DNA from: Bacteroidales bacterium UBA1216
GTDB lineage: Bacteria > Bacteroidota > Bacteroidia > Bacteroidales > Paludibacteraceae
Direction: 5' to 3'
Assembly (NCBI GenBank): GCA_002309255.1
Contig: DBXI01000049.1
Coordinates: 1-22,045 of the forward strand
Length of the DNA stretch: 22,045 nucleotides
Part shown: positions 1 through 6,660 of the stretch, one piece after another
Position numbering within the stretch: position 1 is the stretch's first letter
Layout of the letters: each line of letters opens with the position of its first letter
Notes under the pieces: generated by a model
Databases searched by the model: none
The model's input: only the letters and a program-made list of their open reading frames with translations
Told to the model about the DNA's origin: nothing
Program-made: the position numbers and the translations under genes

Positions 1-135
1 GCGATTGCGCTGAGCGCGTGCAATGTGACTCGGACGATCACCACCACGAGCAGTAGCATCCAGCGTGGCGACACAACGGTGATTATCCAGAGCAAAACGA
101 TCGAATCCTACGACGCAACGAAACGGCTGTACTGA
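1..135 (+). CDS. C-terminal part of a small lipoprotein (5' end outside window)
   Basis: The frame is open from the first base and ends with TGA at 133-135, giving 44 residues. It opens with the hydrophobic tail of a signal peptide followed by LSAC, which fits a lipobox with Cys at about residue 7 of the visible part. The mature part is short and rich in Thr and Ser, then has a more ordinary tail ending KRLY. Small lipoproteins of this shape are common in Bacteroidota and mostly have no known function. The start codon and perhaps 10-15 residues lie upstream of the window. A good terminator follows 24 bases downstream, which supports a real gene end here. I do not recognise a named family. Confidence 0.6.
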   Translation, partial: AIALSACNVTRTITTTSSSIQRGDTTVIIQSKTIESYDATKRLY

Positions 136-159
136 CCGCCGATGCGTTGAAATTGAAAG

Positions 160-187
160 AAAAGTGCGGGCAACTGCACTTTTTTTG
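160..187 (+). terminator. Rho-independent terminator after the lipoprotein gene
   Basis: AAAAGTGC (160-167) and GCACTTTT (176-183) form a perfect 8-bp stem with an 8-base loop. The stem runs into seven T in all (180-186). It sits 24 bases after the lipoprotein stop and just before the tyrS promoter, so it separates the two transcription units. Confidence 0.8.
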
Positions 188-195
188 GAGAATTA

Positions 196-227
196 TTTGC
201 AAATATCAAAAAATTTTCGTAACTTTG
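196..227 (+). promoter_or_regulatory. Bacteroidota-type promoter for tyrS
   Basis: TTTG at 196-199 is the -33 element and TAACTTTG at 220-227 fits the -7 consensus TAnnTTTG, with a 20-base spacer. This is the layout known for the primary sigma factor of Bacteroidota. Transcription should start near 232-236, leaving a leader of about 135 bases before the tyrS start. The spacer closely resembles that of the promoter at 18178-18209; both contain GCAAATAT and TTTTCG. Confidence 0.75.
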
Positions 228-247
228 CAAGCGCGTTCAGTAACGTA

Positions 248-330
248 GTCGCACAGATGTCGCTTGGCGACATAAAAGCGACACGTACTTTCGCGCCTCC
301 CCACCACAACCTTGTAGGTTGCGTCGGGGA
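248..330 (+). promoter_or_regulatory. Structured 5' leader of tyrS (nested hairpin plus second hairpin)
   Basis: Hairpin 1 is nested. GTCGC (248-252) pairs with GCGAC (278-282), a symmetric 4x4 internal loop follows (ACAG/AAAA), then ATGTCGC (257-263) pairs with GCGACAT (267-273) around a TTG loop. Hairpin 2 has TCCCC (298-302) with GGGGA (326-330), a 4x4 internal loop, and CAACC (307-311) with GGTTG (317-321) around a five-base loop. Because GTCGC and GCGAC each occur twice, alternative pairings are possible. No U-run follows either hairpin and there is no T-box sequence. A regulatory role is inference from the folding and the position before an aminoacyl-tRNA synthetase gene. Confidence 0.5.
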
Positions 331-371
331 CCCCATAATAGAGACAACGATTAAGTTATACGTGGTATAAG

Positions 372-1667
372 ATGAAGAACTTTGTAGAAGAGTTACGTTG
401 GAGAGGCATGCTCCATGACATCATGCCCGGCACGGAAGAGCAGTTGATGAAAGAGATGACCGTCGCCTATGTGGGAATCGACCCGACGGCGGACAGTCTG
501 CATATAGGTCACTTGTGCGGCATCATGATGCTGCGGCACCTGCAGCAGTGCGGACACAAGCCCATTGCGCTCATCGGCGGTGCAACAGGCATGATCGGCG
601 ACCCGTCCGGCAAGTCCGCCGAACGAAACCTGCTGACGGAAGAGGTGCTGCGGCACAACGTAGCCGCTATACGTGCACAGCTCGAGCATTTCCTGGACTT
701 CAACTCCGACGCCCCCAACGCCGCTGAGCTGGTGAACAACTACGATTGGATGAAGGACTACACCTTCCTCGACTTCACACGTAACATAGGCAAGCTGATC
801 ACGGTTAATTACATGATGGCGAAGGATAGCGTGAAGAAGCGCTTCAATGGTGAGTACAGTCAGGGTATGTCGTTCACCGAGTTCACCTACCAACTGCTGC
901 AAGGCTATGACTTCGTTTATCTAAACGAGCACAAGAACTGCAAGCTGCAGATGGGCGGCTCGGATCAATGGGGGAATATCACCACGGGTACTGACCTGAT
1001 CAAGAAACTGAGCGGCAACGAGGCGTATGCGCTGACCTGCCCGCTGATAACGAAAGCCGATGGCGGTAAGTTCGGCAAGACGGAGAAAGGTAATATCTGG
1101 CTGTCGAAGGACTACACCTCGCCCTACCAGTTCTACCAGTTCTGGCTGAACGTGAGCGACGACGATGCAAAGCGATATATCAAGATCTTCACCTCGCTGG
1201 AGCGTGAAGAGATAGAGGCGCTCATCGCCGAGCACGAACAGGCGCCGCATCTGCGCACACTACAGAAAAGGCTCGCGCGCGAAGTGACCATACTGGTACA
1301 CAGCGAGGAGGATTACAACATGGCGGTGGAGGCAAGTAACATCCTGTTCGGCAACGCTACTGCCGAGACCCTGCACAAGCTCGACGAGCAGACCTTCCTG
1401 CAGGTCTTCGAGGGCGTTGAGCGTTATGACATCAGTCTGGACGAACTGAAAGCCGGCATCGGCCCGCTTGACCTGCTCGCCGAAAAAACGAACATCTTCC
1501 CCTCCAAAGGCGAGGCACGCAAAATGATTCAAGCCAACGGATTCTCGATGAACAAGGAGAAACTGACCGACCCGCAGACTCCGCTGACCGATGCTGCCCT
1601 GCTGAACGGCAAGTACCTCCTCTTTCAGAAAGGAAAGAAGAGTTACTATCTGGTGATAGCAAGATAG
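372..1667 (+). CDS. tyrS: Tyrosyl-tRNA synthetase
   Basis: This cytoplasmic class I aminoacyl-tRNA synthetase charges tRNA-Tyr with tyrosine using ATP. The 431-residue protein has HIGH at residues 44-47 and KFGKT at 233-237, the TyrRS form of the KMSKS loop. Between them is the tyrosine-site region with YQLLQGYDF and GGSDQWGN. The C-terminal 60-70 residues look like the S4-type RNA-binding domain. Length and N-terminus (MKNFVEELRWRG) match bacterial TyrRS, so I take the ATG at 372; no Shine-Dalgarno is visible, as is usual in this phylum. It has its own promoter and folded leader. Its TAG stop is the first three bases of the structured repeat at 1665-1794. Confidence 0.97.
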   Translation: MKNFVEELRWRGMLHDIMPGTEEQLMKEMTVAYVGIDPTADSLHIGHLCGIMMLRHLQQCGHKPIALIGGATGMIGDPSGKSAERNLLTEEVLRHNVAAIRAQLEHFLDFNSDAPNAAELVNNYDWMKDYTFLDFTRNIGKLITVNYMMAKDSVKKRFNGEYSQGMSFTEFTYQLLQGYDFVYLNEHKNCKLQMGGSDQWGNITTGTDLIKKLSGNEAYALTCPLITKADGGKFGKTEKGNIWLSKDYTSPYQFYQFWLNVSDDDAKRYIKIFTSLEREEIEALIAEHEQAPHLRTLQKRLAREVTILVHSEEDYNMAVEASNILFGNATAETLHKLDEQTFLQVFEGVERYDISLDELKAGIGPLDLLAEKTNIFPSKGEARKMIQANGFSMNKEKLTDPQTPLTDAALLNGKYLLFQKGKKSYYLVIAR

Positions 1668-1794
1668 ACCGCAGCCCTGGCTGCTCAAAGAACAAAGACC
1701 GCTTCGCTCAAAGAATAAAGATTGATTACCCTTCATTGACGAAACAAATTATTCTTTTGTCTTTTGTCTTTGAGTGCAAAGCACGGTCTTTCTA
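1665..1794 (+). repeat. Stop-codon-anchored structured repeat, copy A
   Basis: This copy begins at the tyrS stop (TAGACCGC) and ends GGTCTTTCTAC. It aligns along its whole length with the reverse complement of 12731-12854. Shared blocks are TAGACCGC, CTCAAAGA, AAAGACC, CTTCG, TCAAAGAA, TGATTACCC (1723-1731), a 6-base spacer, GACGAAACA (1738-1746), and TCTTTTGTCTTTGAGTGC. The outer arms AAAGACCG (1694-1701) and CGGTCTTT (1784-1791) pair, as do CTCAAAG (1707-1713) and CTTTGAG (1768-1774). An inner AGAATAA/TTATTCT stem closes on the conserved core. This copy has an extra CAGCC-CT-GGCTG insert near its start. The element fills most of the tyrS-deoD spacer. Confidence 0.8.
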
Positions 1795-1832
1795 CTAAAG
1801 AATAAAACAATAAACCCAAAAATAATACTATT

Positions 1833-2555
1833 ATGGCAAAGGAAAACACCCCGACCCCGCACATTGGGGCCAAGTACGACGAAATTGCAAAGACAATGAT
1901 CATGGCAGGCGACCCGCTTCGCGCCAAGTTGATGGCTGAGCGCTTCCTGGAGAACCCTGTACAGGTAAATAACGTTCGCGGTATGCTCGCCTTCACCGGC
2001 ACATACAAGGGCAAACGAATCACCGTGATGGGGCACGGCATGGGAATCCCGTCCATCGGCATCTACACCTATGAACTGTTCAACTTCTACGACGTAGAGA
2101 CCATCATCCGCGTAGGATCCTGCGGTGCACGTCAGATGTACGTCAATCTGGGCGACATCGTGATCGCACAAGGCAGCTGCACCGACAGCAACTGGGATGC
2201 ACAGTACAACCTCCCTGGCCGTTACTGCCCGATAGCCGACTTCGACCTCTGCCGCAAGGCTGTGGAGGCTGCCGAGAAGCGCGGATACAAGTACCACGTT
2301 GGTAACGTCTTCTCCGCTGATATCTTCTACTGCGAGGACGAGCGCAAGGCTAACTGGACCAAGATGGGCGTGCTGGCTGACGAGATGGAAGCTCCGTCGC
2401 TCTACATGAACGCAGCCCGCGCAGGAAAACGTGCTCTTGTCATCTGCACCGTAAGTGATCATATCCTCACCGGAGAAGCCACCACCGCCGAGCAGCGCCA
2501 GAACACCTTCACGCAGATGATGGATGTAGCATTTGACGTTGTTGCACAATTATAG
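1833..2555 (+). CDS. deoD: Purine nucleoside phosphorylase, DeoD type
   Basis: This cytoplasmic enzyme splits purine (deoxy)ribonucleosides with phosphate into free base and (deoxy)ribose 1-phosphate, for nucleoside salvage. The 240 residues follow the hexameric NP-I family closely: TPHIGA at the N-terminus, GDPLRAK in the phosphate-binding loop, NNVRGMLAFTGTYKG, GHGMGIPS, IIRVGSCGA, DEMEAPSLY for ribose binding, and CTVSDHI with the catalytic Asp at residue 209. The usual EMEA-A/G is EMEAPS here. The length is normal. The start at 1833 gives the family N-terminus. The 165-base gap from tyrS is mostly the structured repeat, and no promoter consensus is visible, so read-through from tyrS is possible. 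Confidence 0.95.
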   Translation: MAKENTPTPHIGAKYDEIAKTMIMAGDPLRAKLMAERFLENPVQVNNVRGMLAFTGTYKGKRITVMGHGMGIPSIGIYTYELFNFYDVETIIRVGSCGARQMYVNLGDIVIAQGSCTDSNWDAQYNLPGRYCPIADFDLCRKAVEAAEKRGYKYHVGNVFSADIFYCEDERKANWTKMGVLADEMEAPSLYMNAARAGKRALVICTVSDHILTGEATTAEQRQNTFTQMMDVAFDVVAQL

Positions 2556-2581
2556 TTGAGAGTTGAGTGTTTAGTGTTTAG
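2554..2581 (+). repeat. Heptad word array, left arm (deoD-rfbC spacer)
   Basis: Four exact 7-base units: AGTTGAG twice, then TGTTTAG twice. The first unit starts inside the deoD stop codon. Part of it is complementary to the heptads at 2651-2678, so the spacer can fold into a long imperfect hairpin. GTTAGTA (2595-2601) and TACTAAC (2624-2630) form an inner stem. Confidence 0.75.
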
Positions 2582-2629
2582 AGTCGTTGAAAAAGTTAGT
2601 AGTATAATAGTTGAAAGACAATGTACTAA

Positions 2630-2678
2630 CAACTCTAAACTCACGAACAACACTAAACACTAAACGCTAAACACTAAA
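2630..2678 (+). repeat. Heptad word array, right arm (deoD-rfbC spacer)
   Basis: CACTAAA, CACTAAA, CGCTAAA and CACTAAA run in exact 7-base phase at 2651-2678, preceded by looser units AACTCTA and AACTCAC. The array ends seven bases before the rfbC ATG. Its reverse complement matches the TGTTTAG units at 2568-2581. Confidence 0.75.
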
Positions 2679-2684
2679 CTAAAA

Positions 2685-3233
2685 ATGGAAATCATCAAGA
2701 CTCCAATAGAAGGTTTACTCATCATCGAACCCCGGGTGTTTACGGACGCCCGTGGGTTCTTTGAGGAAACTTACAACGAGCAGCGCTACCGCGAGGCTGG
2801 TATTGATGTTCGGTTTGTTCAGGACAATATGTCCGCATCGTGCTACGGTGTGGTTCGCGGCCTGCATTTCCAGCGTCCGCCATACACGCAGGCGAAGCTC
2901 GTCAGCTGCATCGTTGGCAGTGTGCTTGATGTAGCGGTTGACCTCAGAAAGGACAGCCCCACCTTCGGGCAGCACGTAGCCGTTGAACTATCCGCCGACA
3001 ACCATCGCCAGTTCTTTATCCCGAAAGGCTTTGCACACGGGTTCAGCGTACTGAGCGAGCATGCTATGTTCAGCTACAAATGCGACGAGCTCTATCACCC
3101 CGAGGCGGACGGCGGCATCCTGCTCTCAGACCCCGCGCTCGACATCGATTGGCGCATACCCGAAGACCAACGTATCCTCTCGGACAAAGACACCAAACAT
3201 CCGCTTCTCGCTAACTTAGGATATACTTTATAA
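2685..3233 (+). CDS. rfbC: dTDP-4-dehydrorhamnose 3,5-epimerase
   Basis: This enzyme epimerises C3 and C5 of dTDP-4-keto-6-deoxyglucose, the third step of dTDP-L-rhamnose synthesis for surface polysaccharide. The protein is a 182-residue cupin of normal length for RmlC. Visible marks are FTDARGFFEE, QDNMSAS, the catalytic His61 in VRGLHFQ, DVAVDLRKDSPTFG, FIPKGFAHGF, and Tyr131 in FSYKCDELYHPEADGG, the usual catalytic tyrosine. The ATG at 2685 gives the expected N-terminus. It is followed 47 bases later by rfbD, so the two are probably co-transcribed. rfbA and rfbB are not in the window. Confidence 0.96.
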   Translation: MEIIKTPIEGLLIIEPRVFTDARGFFEETYNEQRYREAGIDVRFVQDNMSASCYGVVRGLHFQRPPYTQAKLVSCIVGSVLDVAVDLRKDSPTFGQHVAVELSADNHRQFFIPKGFAHGFSVLSEHAMFSYKCDELYHPEADGGILLSDPALDIDWRIPEDQRILSDKDTKHPLLANLGYTL

Positions 3234-3236
3234 TAG

Positions 3237-3268
3237 TCGTCTAGTCTGCTAGGCGTCTAGTCAACTAG
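3237..3268 (+). repeat. Octad word array (rfbC-rfbD spacer)
   Basis: CTAG occurs at 3241, 3249, 3257 and 3265, exactly every 8 bases, giving four units of the form nnnnCTAG. It occupies most of the 47-base spacer. CTAG is generally rare in bacterial DNA, so four in 28 bases is notable. Confidence 0.75.
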
Positions 3269-3280
3269 TAATTAACAGAA

Positions 3281-4183
3281 ATGACCATCCTCATCACCGG
3301 CGCAAACGGCCAACTGGGCAACGAAATGCGCATCCTTTCGGCAGAGAACAAGCAGCACACCTTTCTGTTCAGTGATGTGTTTGTTCCAGAAGATAGCCTC
3401 GTCACTATCCATCCGTTGGATATCACTGATGCTGCATCCGTCAGTGCGTTTGTTAAGTCGCACGGCGTTGATCTGATCGTCAACTGTGCGGCGTACACCA
3501 ACGTTGACAAAGCCGAGCAGGACGAAGCCACTGCTCTGAAGATCAACGCTGACGCAGTAGCCAACCTCGGGCGTAGTGGCGCACGCGTGATCCATGTGAG
3601 CACCGACTACGTCTTCTCCGGCGATGAGCATCTGCCATGCAGCGAGGATGATCCCGTTGCACCACGTACCGCCTACGGACGCACAAAGAATGCCGGTGAA
3701 CAAGCCTTACTATCCGTCCTGCCCGACGCGATCATCTTCCGCACAGCATGGCTATACTCCGAGTTTGGCACGAACTTCGTGAAGACCATGATCCGTCTCG
3801 GTCAGACCAAGGAGGAGATAGGTGTTGTATATGACCAGATCGGTACGCCGACCTATGCTCTCGACCTGGCGCGCGCTATCTTTGCCGCCATCAACGACGA
3901 CGCGTGGCATCCGGGGATCTACCACTACACGAACGAGGGCGTATGCTCTTGGTTCGACTTCACTGTGGCTATCCATGAGGTATATAACATGTTCATCGCC
4001 CATGGCATGAAGCACGGCGAACCGATCACCTGCCGCGTACGTCCCATCCTGAGCGAGGAGTATCAGTACCTCACACCGCGTCCCCACTACTCCGTGCTAA
4101 ACAAAGCGAAGGTCAAACAGACCTTCGCCATCAGCATTCCCTATTGGCGCGATTCGCTCATCGCATGCATGCGGAACATGTAA
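3281..4183 (+). CDS. rfbD: dTDP-4-dehydrorhamnose reductase
   Basis: This enzyme reduces dTDP-4-keto-L-rhamnose to dTDP-L-rhamnose with NAD(P)H, the last step of the pathway. It is an extended short-chain dehydrogenase of 300 residues. It has a Rossmann motif GANGQLG at residues 7-13, a DITD segment at about 47-50, NCAAYTNVDKAE at about 68-79, STDYVFSG at about 107-114, and the catalytic pair Tyr132/Lys136 in YGRTK. The C-terminal half carries the substrate-binding part (GIYHYTNEGVCSWFDF, then a PRPHYSVL motif). The length is at the upper end for RmlD. Its stop lies two bases from the stop of the opposing tolC-type gene, with no room for a separate terminator. Confidence 0.96.
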   Translation: MTILITGANGQLGNEMRILSAENKQHTFLFSDVFVPEDSLVTIHPLDITDAASVSAFVKSHGVDLIVNCAAYTNVDKAEQDEATALKINADAVANLGRSGARVIHVSTDYVFSGDEHLPCSEDDPVAPRTAYGRTKNAGEQALLSVLPDAIIFRTAWLYSEFGTNFVKTMIRLGQTKEEIGVVYDQIGTPTYALDLARAIFAAINDDAWHPGIYHYTNEGVCSWFDFTVAIHEVYNMFIAHGMKHGEPITCRVRPILSEEYQYLTPRPHYSVLNKAKVKQTFAISIPYWRDSLIACMRNM

Positions 4184-4185
4184 CA

Positions 4186-5490
4186 TTACAACTGCGTGCC
4201 GGCGTAGTAGTGAAGGATGCGCAGACGGAATAGGTAGTTGTACTGCGCTTGCAGTAGCGTGGTCTGCGCCTTGGCAAACGTCGTCTTGGCTGTTGTGAAC
4301 TCATACGAGGAGGCTCGACCTGCCTCGTATTTCTTTTCCTGATAATCCAGCGCCACCTCGGCATTGGTCAGCGCTTTCTGCGCTGCCTCGGCTTCTGTCA
4401 GAGCATTGAGGGCGTTGTAGTACGCTTGCTCAACCTCCTTGCGGATATCTTGCTTCTGCTGTTCCAGTTCGAGCTTGGCGTTCTCCAGCGCTATCTTCTG
4501 CTGCTTGACCGCGTAGGGCGTCTGCATCCTGTTGTAGATAGGGATAGCCAGCGTCAGACCAACATTACCCTGCAGGTTGTCGCCGAGTTGTTCGCCAAAG
4601 GCCTTGTTTGTGGCGCCTTGCACGTTGTAGTAACTTGTACCAACGCCTGCATTGGCAGACAGGGTAGGGGAGTAGGCGGATTTCTGCTGCTTGAGCATAG
4701 CTTGCTGAGCATCGATAGCGTACTGCTGTGCGCGTATCTCTGGCCGCTGCGACAGGGCAAGCACCAGCACCTCGTCGCGAGACGGCAGCGCGGTGTTCTC
4801 CTCCAACTGCTCCAAGGGAACATCCACTATATCGAAGCCCTGAGGATCGATGTTCATAGCCTGAGCCAGACTGAGCAGCGAGAACTGAACTTCGTTCTGA
4901 GCCTTGATGGCCTGCAACTGCTCGTTGCCAAGCTGCGCGATCACGGAGTAGATCTCACCCTCAGCCAATCGGTTCGCTTGTAGCAAGAGAGAGTCCTTGT
5001 GCAGGATGCGTTCTGTCTCCTCAACCTGCTCCTCTGCGGCAAGAAGAAGCTGTTTGTTCAGCAGCACCTGCAGGTACATCGATGATATGTTCAACTGCAA
5101 CTGCAACTCTGCCGCCTGACCAGATGCCTCCGATGCAAGCATCGAGGCGCGCGCCTGATCGATGGCGAACTTCATACCCAGACCGTCGAACAGCAGCAGC
5201 GAGGCCGACAGGTTGAAAGAGGTTGAGGCTGTGTTGTTGGCGGTAGTGATGTTGTCGGCACCCGTAGAGCGACCGAACATCCAGCTCTGAGATGCATTGG
5301 CAGACACACTCGGCGACAGGTTAGCCAGCGACTGCTTGTACTGGATAGACGAACTCGCGTAACTGTTCTTCTGCTTTTGCAGCGCGATGTTGTTCGCCAC
5401 TGCCGTGTCGATGCACTGCTGCAACGAATACGTCTCGGCGCATGCATAGATAACAGCAAGGGACAATATGATAGTCAATACGTTGCGCAT
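4186..5490 (-). CDS. TolC-type outer-membrane efflux channel
   Basis: This is the outer-membrane exit duct of the tripartite efflux system encoded just upstream. The 434-residue protein starts with a signal peptide (hydrophobic segment at residues 4-17, likely cut near CAET) followed by YSLQQCIDTAVANN, the usual start of the outer membrane efflux protein (OEP) domain. Two OEP repeats follow with long Ala/Gln/Glu-rich helices, and RPEIRAQQYAIDAQQAML opens the second. The C-terminal helix ends LQAQYNYLFRLRILHYYAGTQL, typical of TolC homologues in Bacteroidota. It starts 11 bases after the adaptor stop and is the last gene of the run. The substrate cannot be inferred. Confidence 0.9.
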   Translation of the reverse strand: MRNVLTIILSLAVIYACAETYSLQQCIDTAVANNIALQKQKNSYASSSIQYKQSLANLSPSVSANASQSWMFGRSTGADNITTANNTASTSFNLSASLLLFDGLGMKFAIDQARASMLASEASGQAAELQLQLNISSMYLQVLLNKQLLLAAEEQVEETERILHKDSLLLQANRLAEGEIYSVIAQLGNEQLQAIKAQNEVQFSLLSLAQAMNIDPQGFDIVDVPLEQLEENTALPSRDEVLVLALSQRPEIRAQQYAIDAQQAMLKQQKSAYSPTLSANAGVGTSYYNVQGATNKAFGEQLGDNLQGNVGLTLAIPIYNRMQTPYAVKQQKIALENAKLELEQQKQDIRKEVEQAYYNALNALTEAEAAQKALTNAEVALDYQEKKYEAGRASSYEFTTAKTTFAKAQTTLLQAQYNYLFRLRILHYYAGTQL

Positions 5491-5501
5491 GTTGGTAACA
5501 A

Positions 5502-6620
5502 TTATTTCTTAGGGAACGGAATAGGTGAGTCGGATTTTTCGTTGCCGCGAACAAGGTCACCCTCGCTCAGCCCCGATGTGATCTCGATGTTTATGCCATC
5601 GGACATGCCGGTGGTCACCGGTTGCGGCGTGACGGATTGTGCCACGGAGTCGTTGGCGAGCAGGACGTATGTGCTGTCGGGCGTGATATGCACCGCCGCC
5701 TCTGCCAACGTGAGCACATCGTGACGGGCTGCCAGCACGATCTCAGCATTGGCGCTATAACCTGCGCGCACGAGCACATCATCGGGGATACGTGCGGCTG
5801 CACGGATCTCAAACATCATCGCGCCGTTGGATTCGGTGCCCTTGGGCGCTATGTACTCGAGCGTGGCGCTGAACCGCTGGTCGTTGAGTGCGCCGATGAT
5901 TAGATCCATCGGCATGCCTTCGCGCAGCTTGCCAACCTCGGTCTCATCCATCTTACCCACGAACAGCATGTCGCTCATGTCCGCAACGGTGGCGATGGTC
6001 GTACCCTCACTGAATGCGCCTACGCTCTGCACCGAGTTGCCGACCTTGACAGGGATCTCCAGTATCGTGCCGGATATGCTGGAGCGCACGATGGTGTTGC
6101 CGGACTGCTTGGTGGCTGCCGTCACGCCCTCCTTGACGATGGATAGGTTGTCCAGCGAGGTCTGCAGCTCCTCGAGCGCCTGGGCGTACTGCAGTTCGGA
6201 TTTGTCGTACTCCTCCAGCGAGATCACCTTCTGCACGTACAGGATTGAGTCGCGCTCATATACATGCCGTACATTGCGCAGGTTGACCTCCGCCAGGCGC
6301 ACACGGCTCTCGGCGCTGCTCAGTGACTGCATGTCAGGTACAACGCGGATCACGGCTATCGCTTCACCTTTGGTGATCGGCTGACCGGGCTCCTTGTATA
6401 GTTCGGCGATGATACCCTGGATCTGAGCCTTAACAGCTACCTCATCGCGAGGCTCTACCTTGCCCGTGACGATCGTGCGCTTCTCCAGATCACCGCGACC
6501 CACACGCAGCACCTCGTACTCAACCGGCTTGGGCTGCTGACGCTGCCAGAGAATGTAGAACGTAGCAATTACTCCCGCTATGAGCAGGATGATAAATGTC
6601 CAACGAAAGAATTTTTTCAT
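5502..6620 (-). CDS. HlyD-family periplasmic adaptor of the ABC efflux system
   Basis: This membrane-fusion protein links the inner-membrane permeases to the TolC-type channel. I place the start at 6620 (MKKFFRWT, 372 residues), which puts the membrane anchor at residues about 6-24. An upstream in-frame ATG at 6671 would overlap the preceding gene and translate a palindrome, so I reject it. After the anchor come a lipoyl/barrel-sandwich half (GRGDLEKRTIVTGKVEPRDEV), a coiled-coil hairpin at about 95-165 rich in Glu, Leu and Ser, the second lipoyl half (IVRSSISGTILEIPVKVGNSV), and a beta-barrel domain. The short 5' spacer holds the palindrome at 6636-6655. MacA-like in layout, but assigned by domain order only. 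Confidence 0.9.
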   Translation of the reverse strand: MKKFFRWTFIILLIAGVIATFYILWQRQQPKPVEYEVLRVGRGDLEKRTIVTGKVEPRDEVAVKAQIQGIIAELYKEPGQPITKGEAIAVIRVVPDMQSLSSAESRVRLAEVNLRNVRHVYERDSILYVQKVISLEEYDKSELQYAQALEELQTSLDNLSIVKEGVTAATKQSGNTIVRSSISGTILEIPVKVGNSVQSVGAFSEGTTIATVADMSDMLFVGKMDETEVGKLREGMPMDLIIGALNDQRFSATLEYIAPKGTESNGAMMFEIRAAARIPDDVLVRAGYSANAEIVLAARHDVLTLAEAAVHITPDSTYVLLANDSVAQSVTPQPVTTGMSDGINIEITSGLSEGDLVRGNEKSDSPIPFPKK

Positions 6621-6635
6621 ATCTTTGTGTATTTT

Positions 6636-6655
6636 ATCAGCCAAGATTGGCTGAT
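6636..6655. repeat. 20-base palindrome, efflux operon copy 1
   Basis: ATCAGCCAA-GA-TTGGCTGAT: perfect 9-bp arms around a two-base centre. It lies in the 40-base gap between the second permease stop (6661) and the adaptor start (6620). The same sequence, in the opposite orientation, lies at 7905-7924. Confidence 0.9.
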
Positions 6656-6660
6656 TGATT

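Noticed and set aside
164..370. 68-codon reading frame in the tyrS leader
   Set aside because: Its start lies in the upstream terminator and before the promoter, and the region is better explained by RNA hairpins.
236..371. T-box riboswitch for tyrS
   Set aside because: No T-box sequence, specifier loop or terminator/antiterminator pair is visible, and T-boxes are not known in this phylum.
1749..2549. 266-codon minus-strand reading frame opposite deoD
   Set aside because: deoD is unmistakable on the other strand, and the antisense product has no recognisable features.
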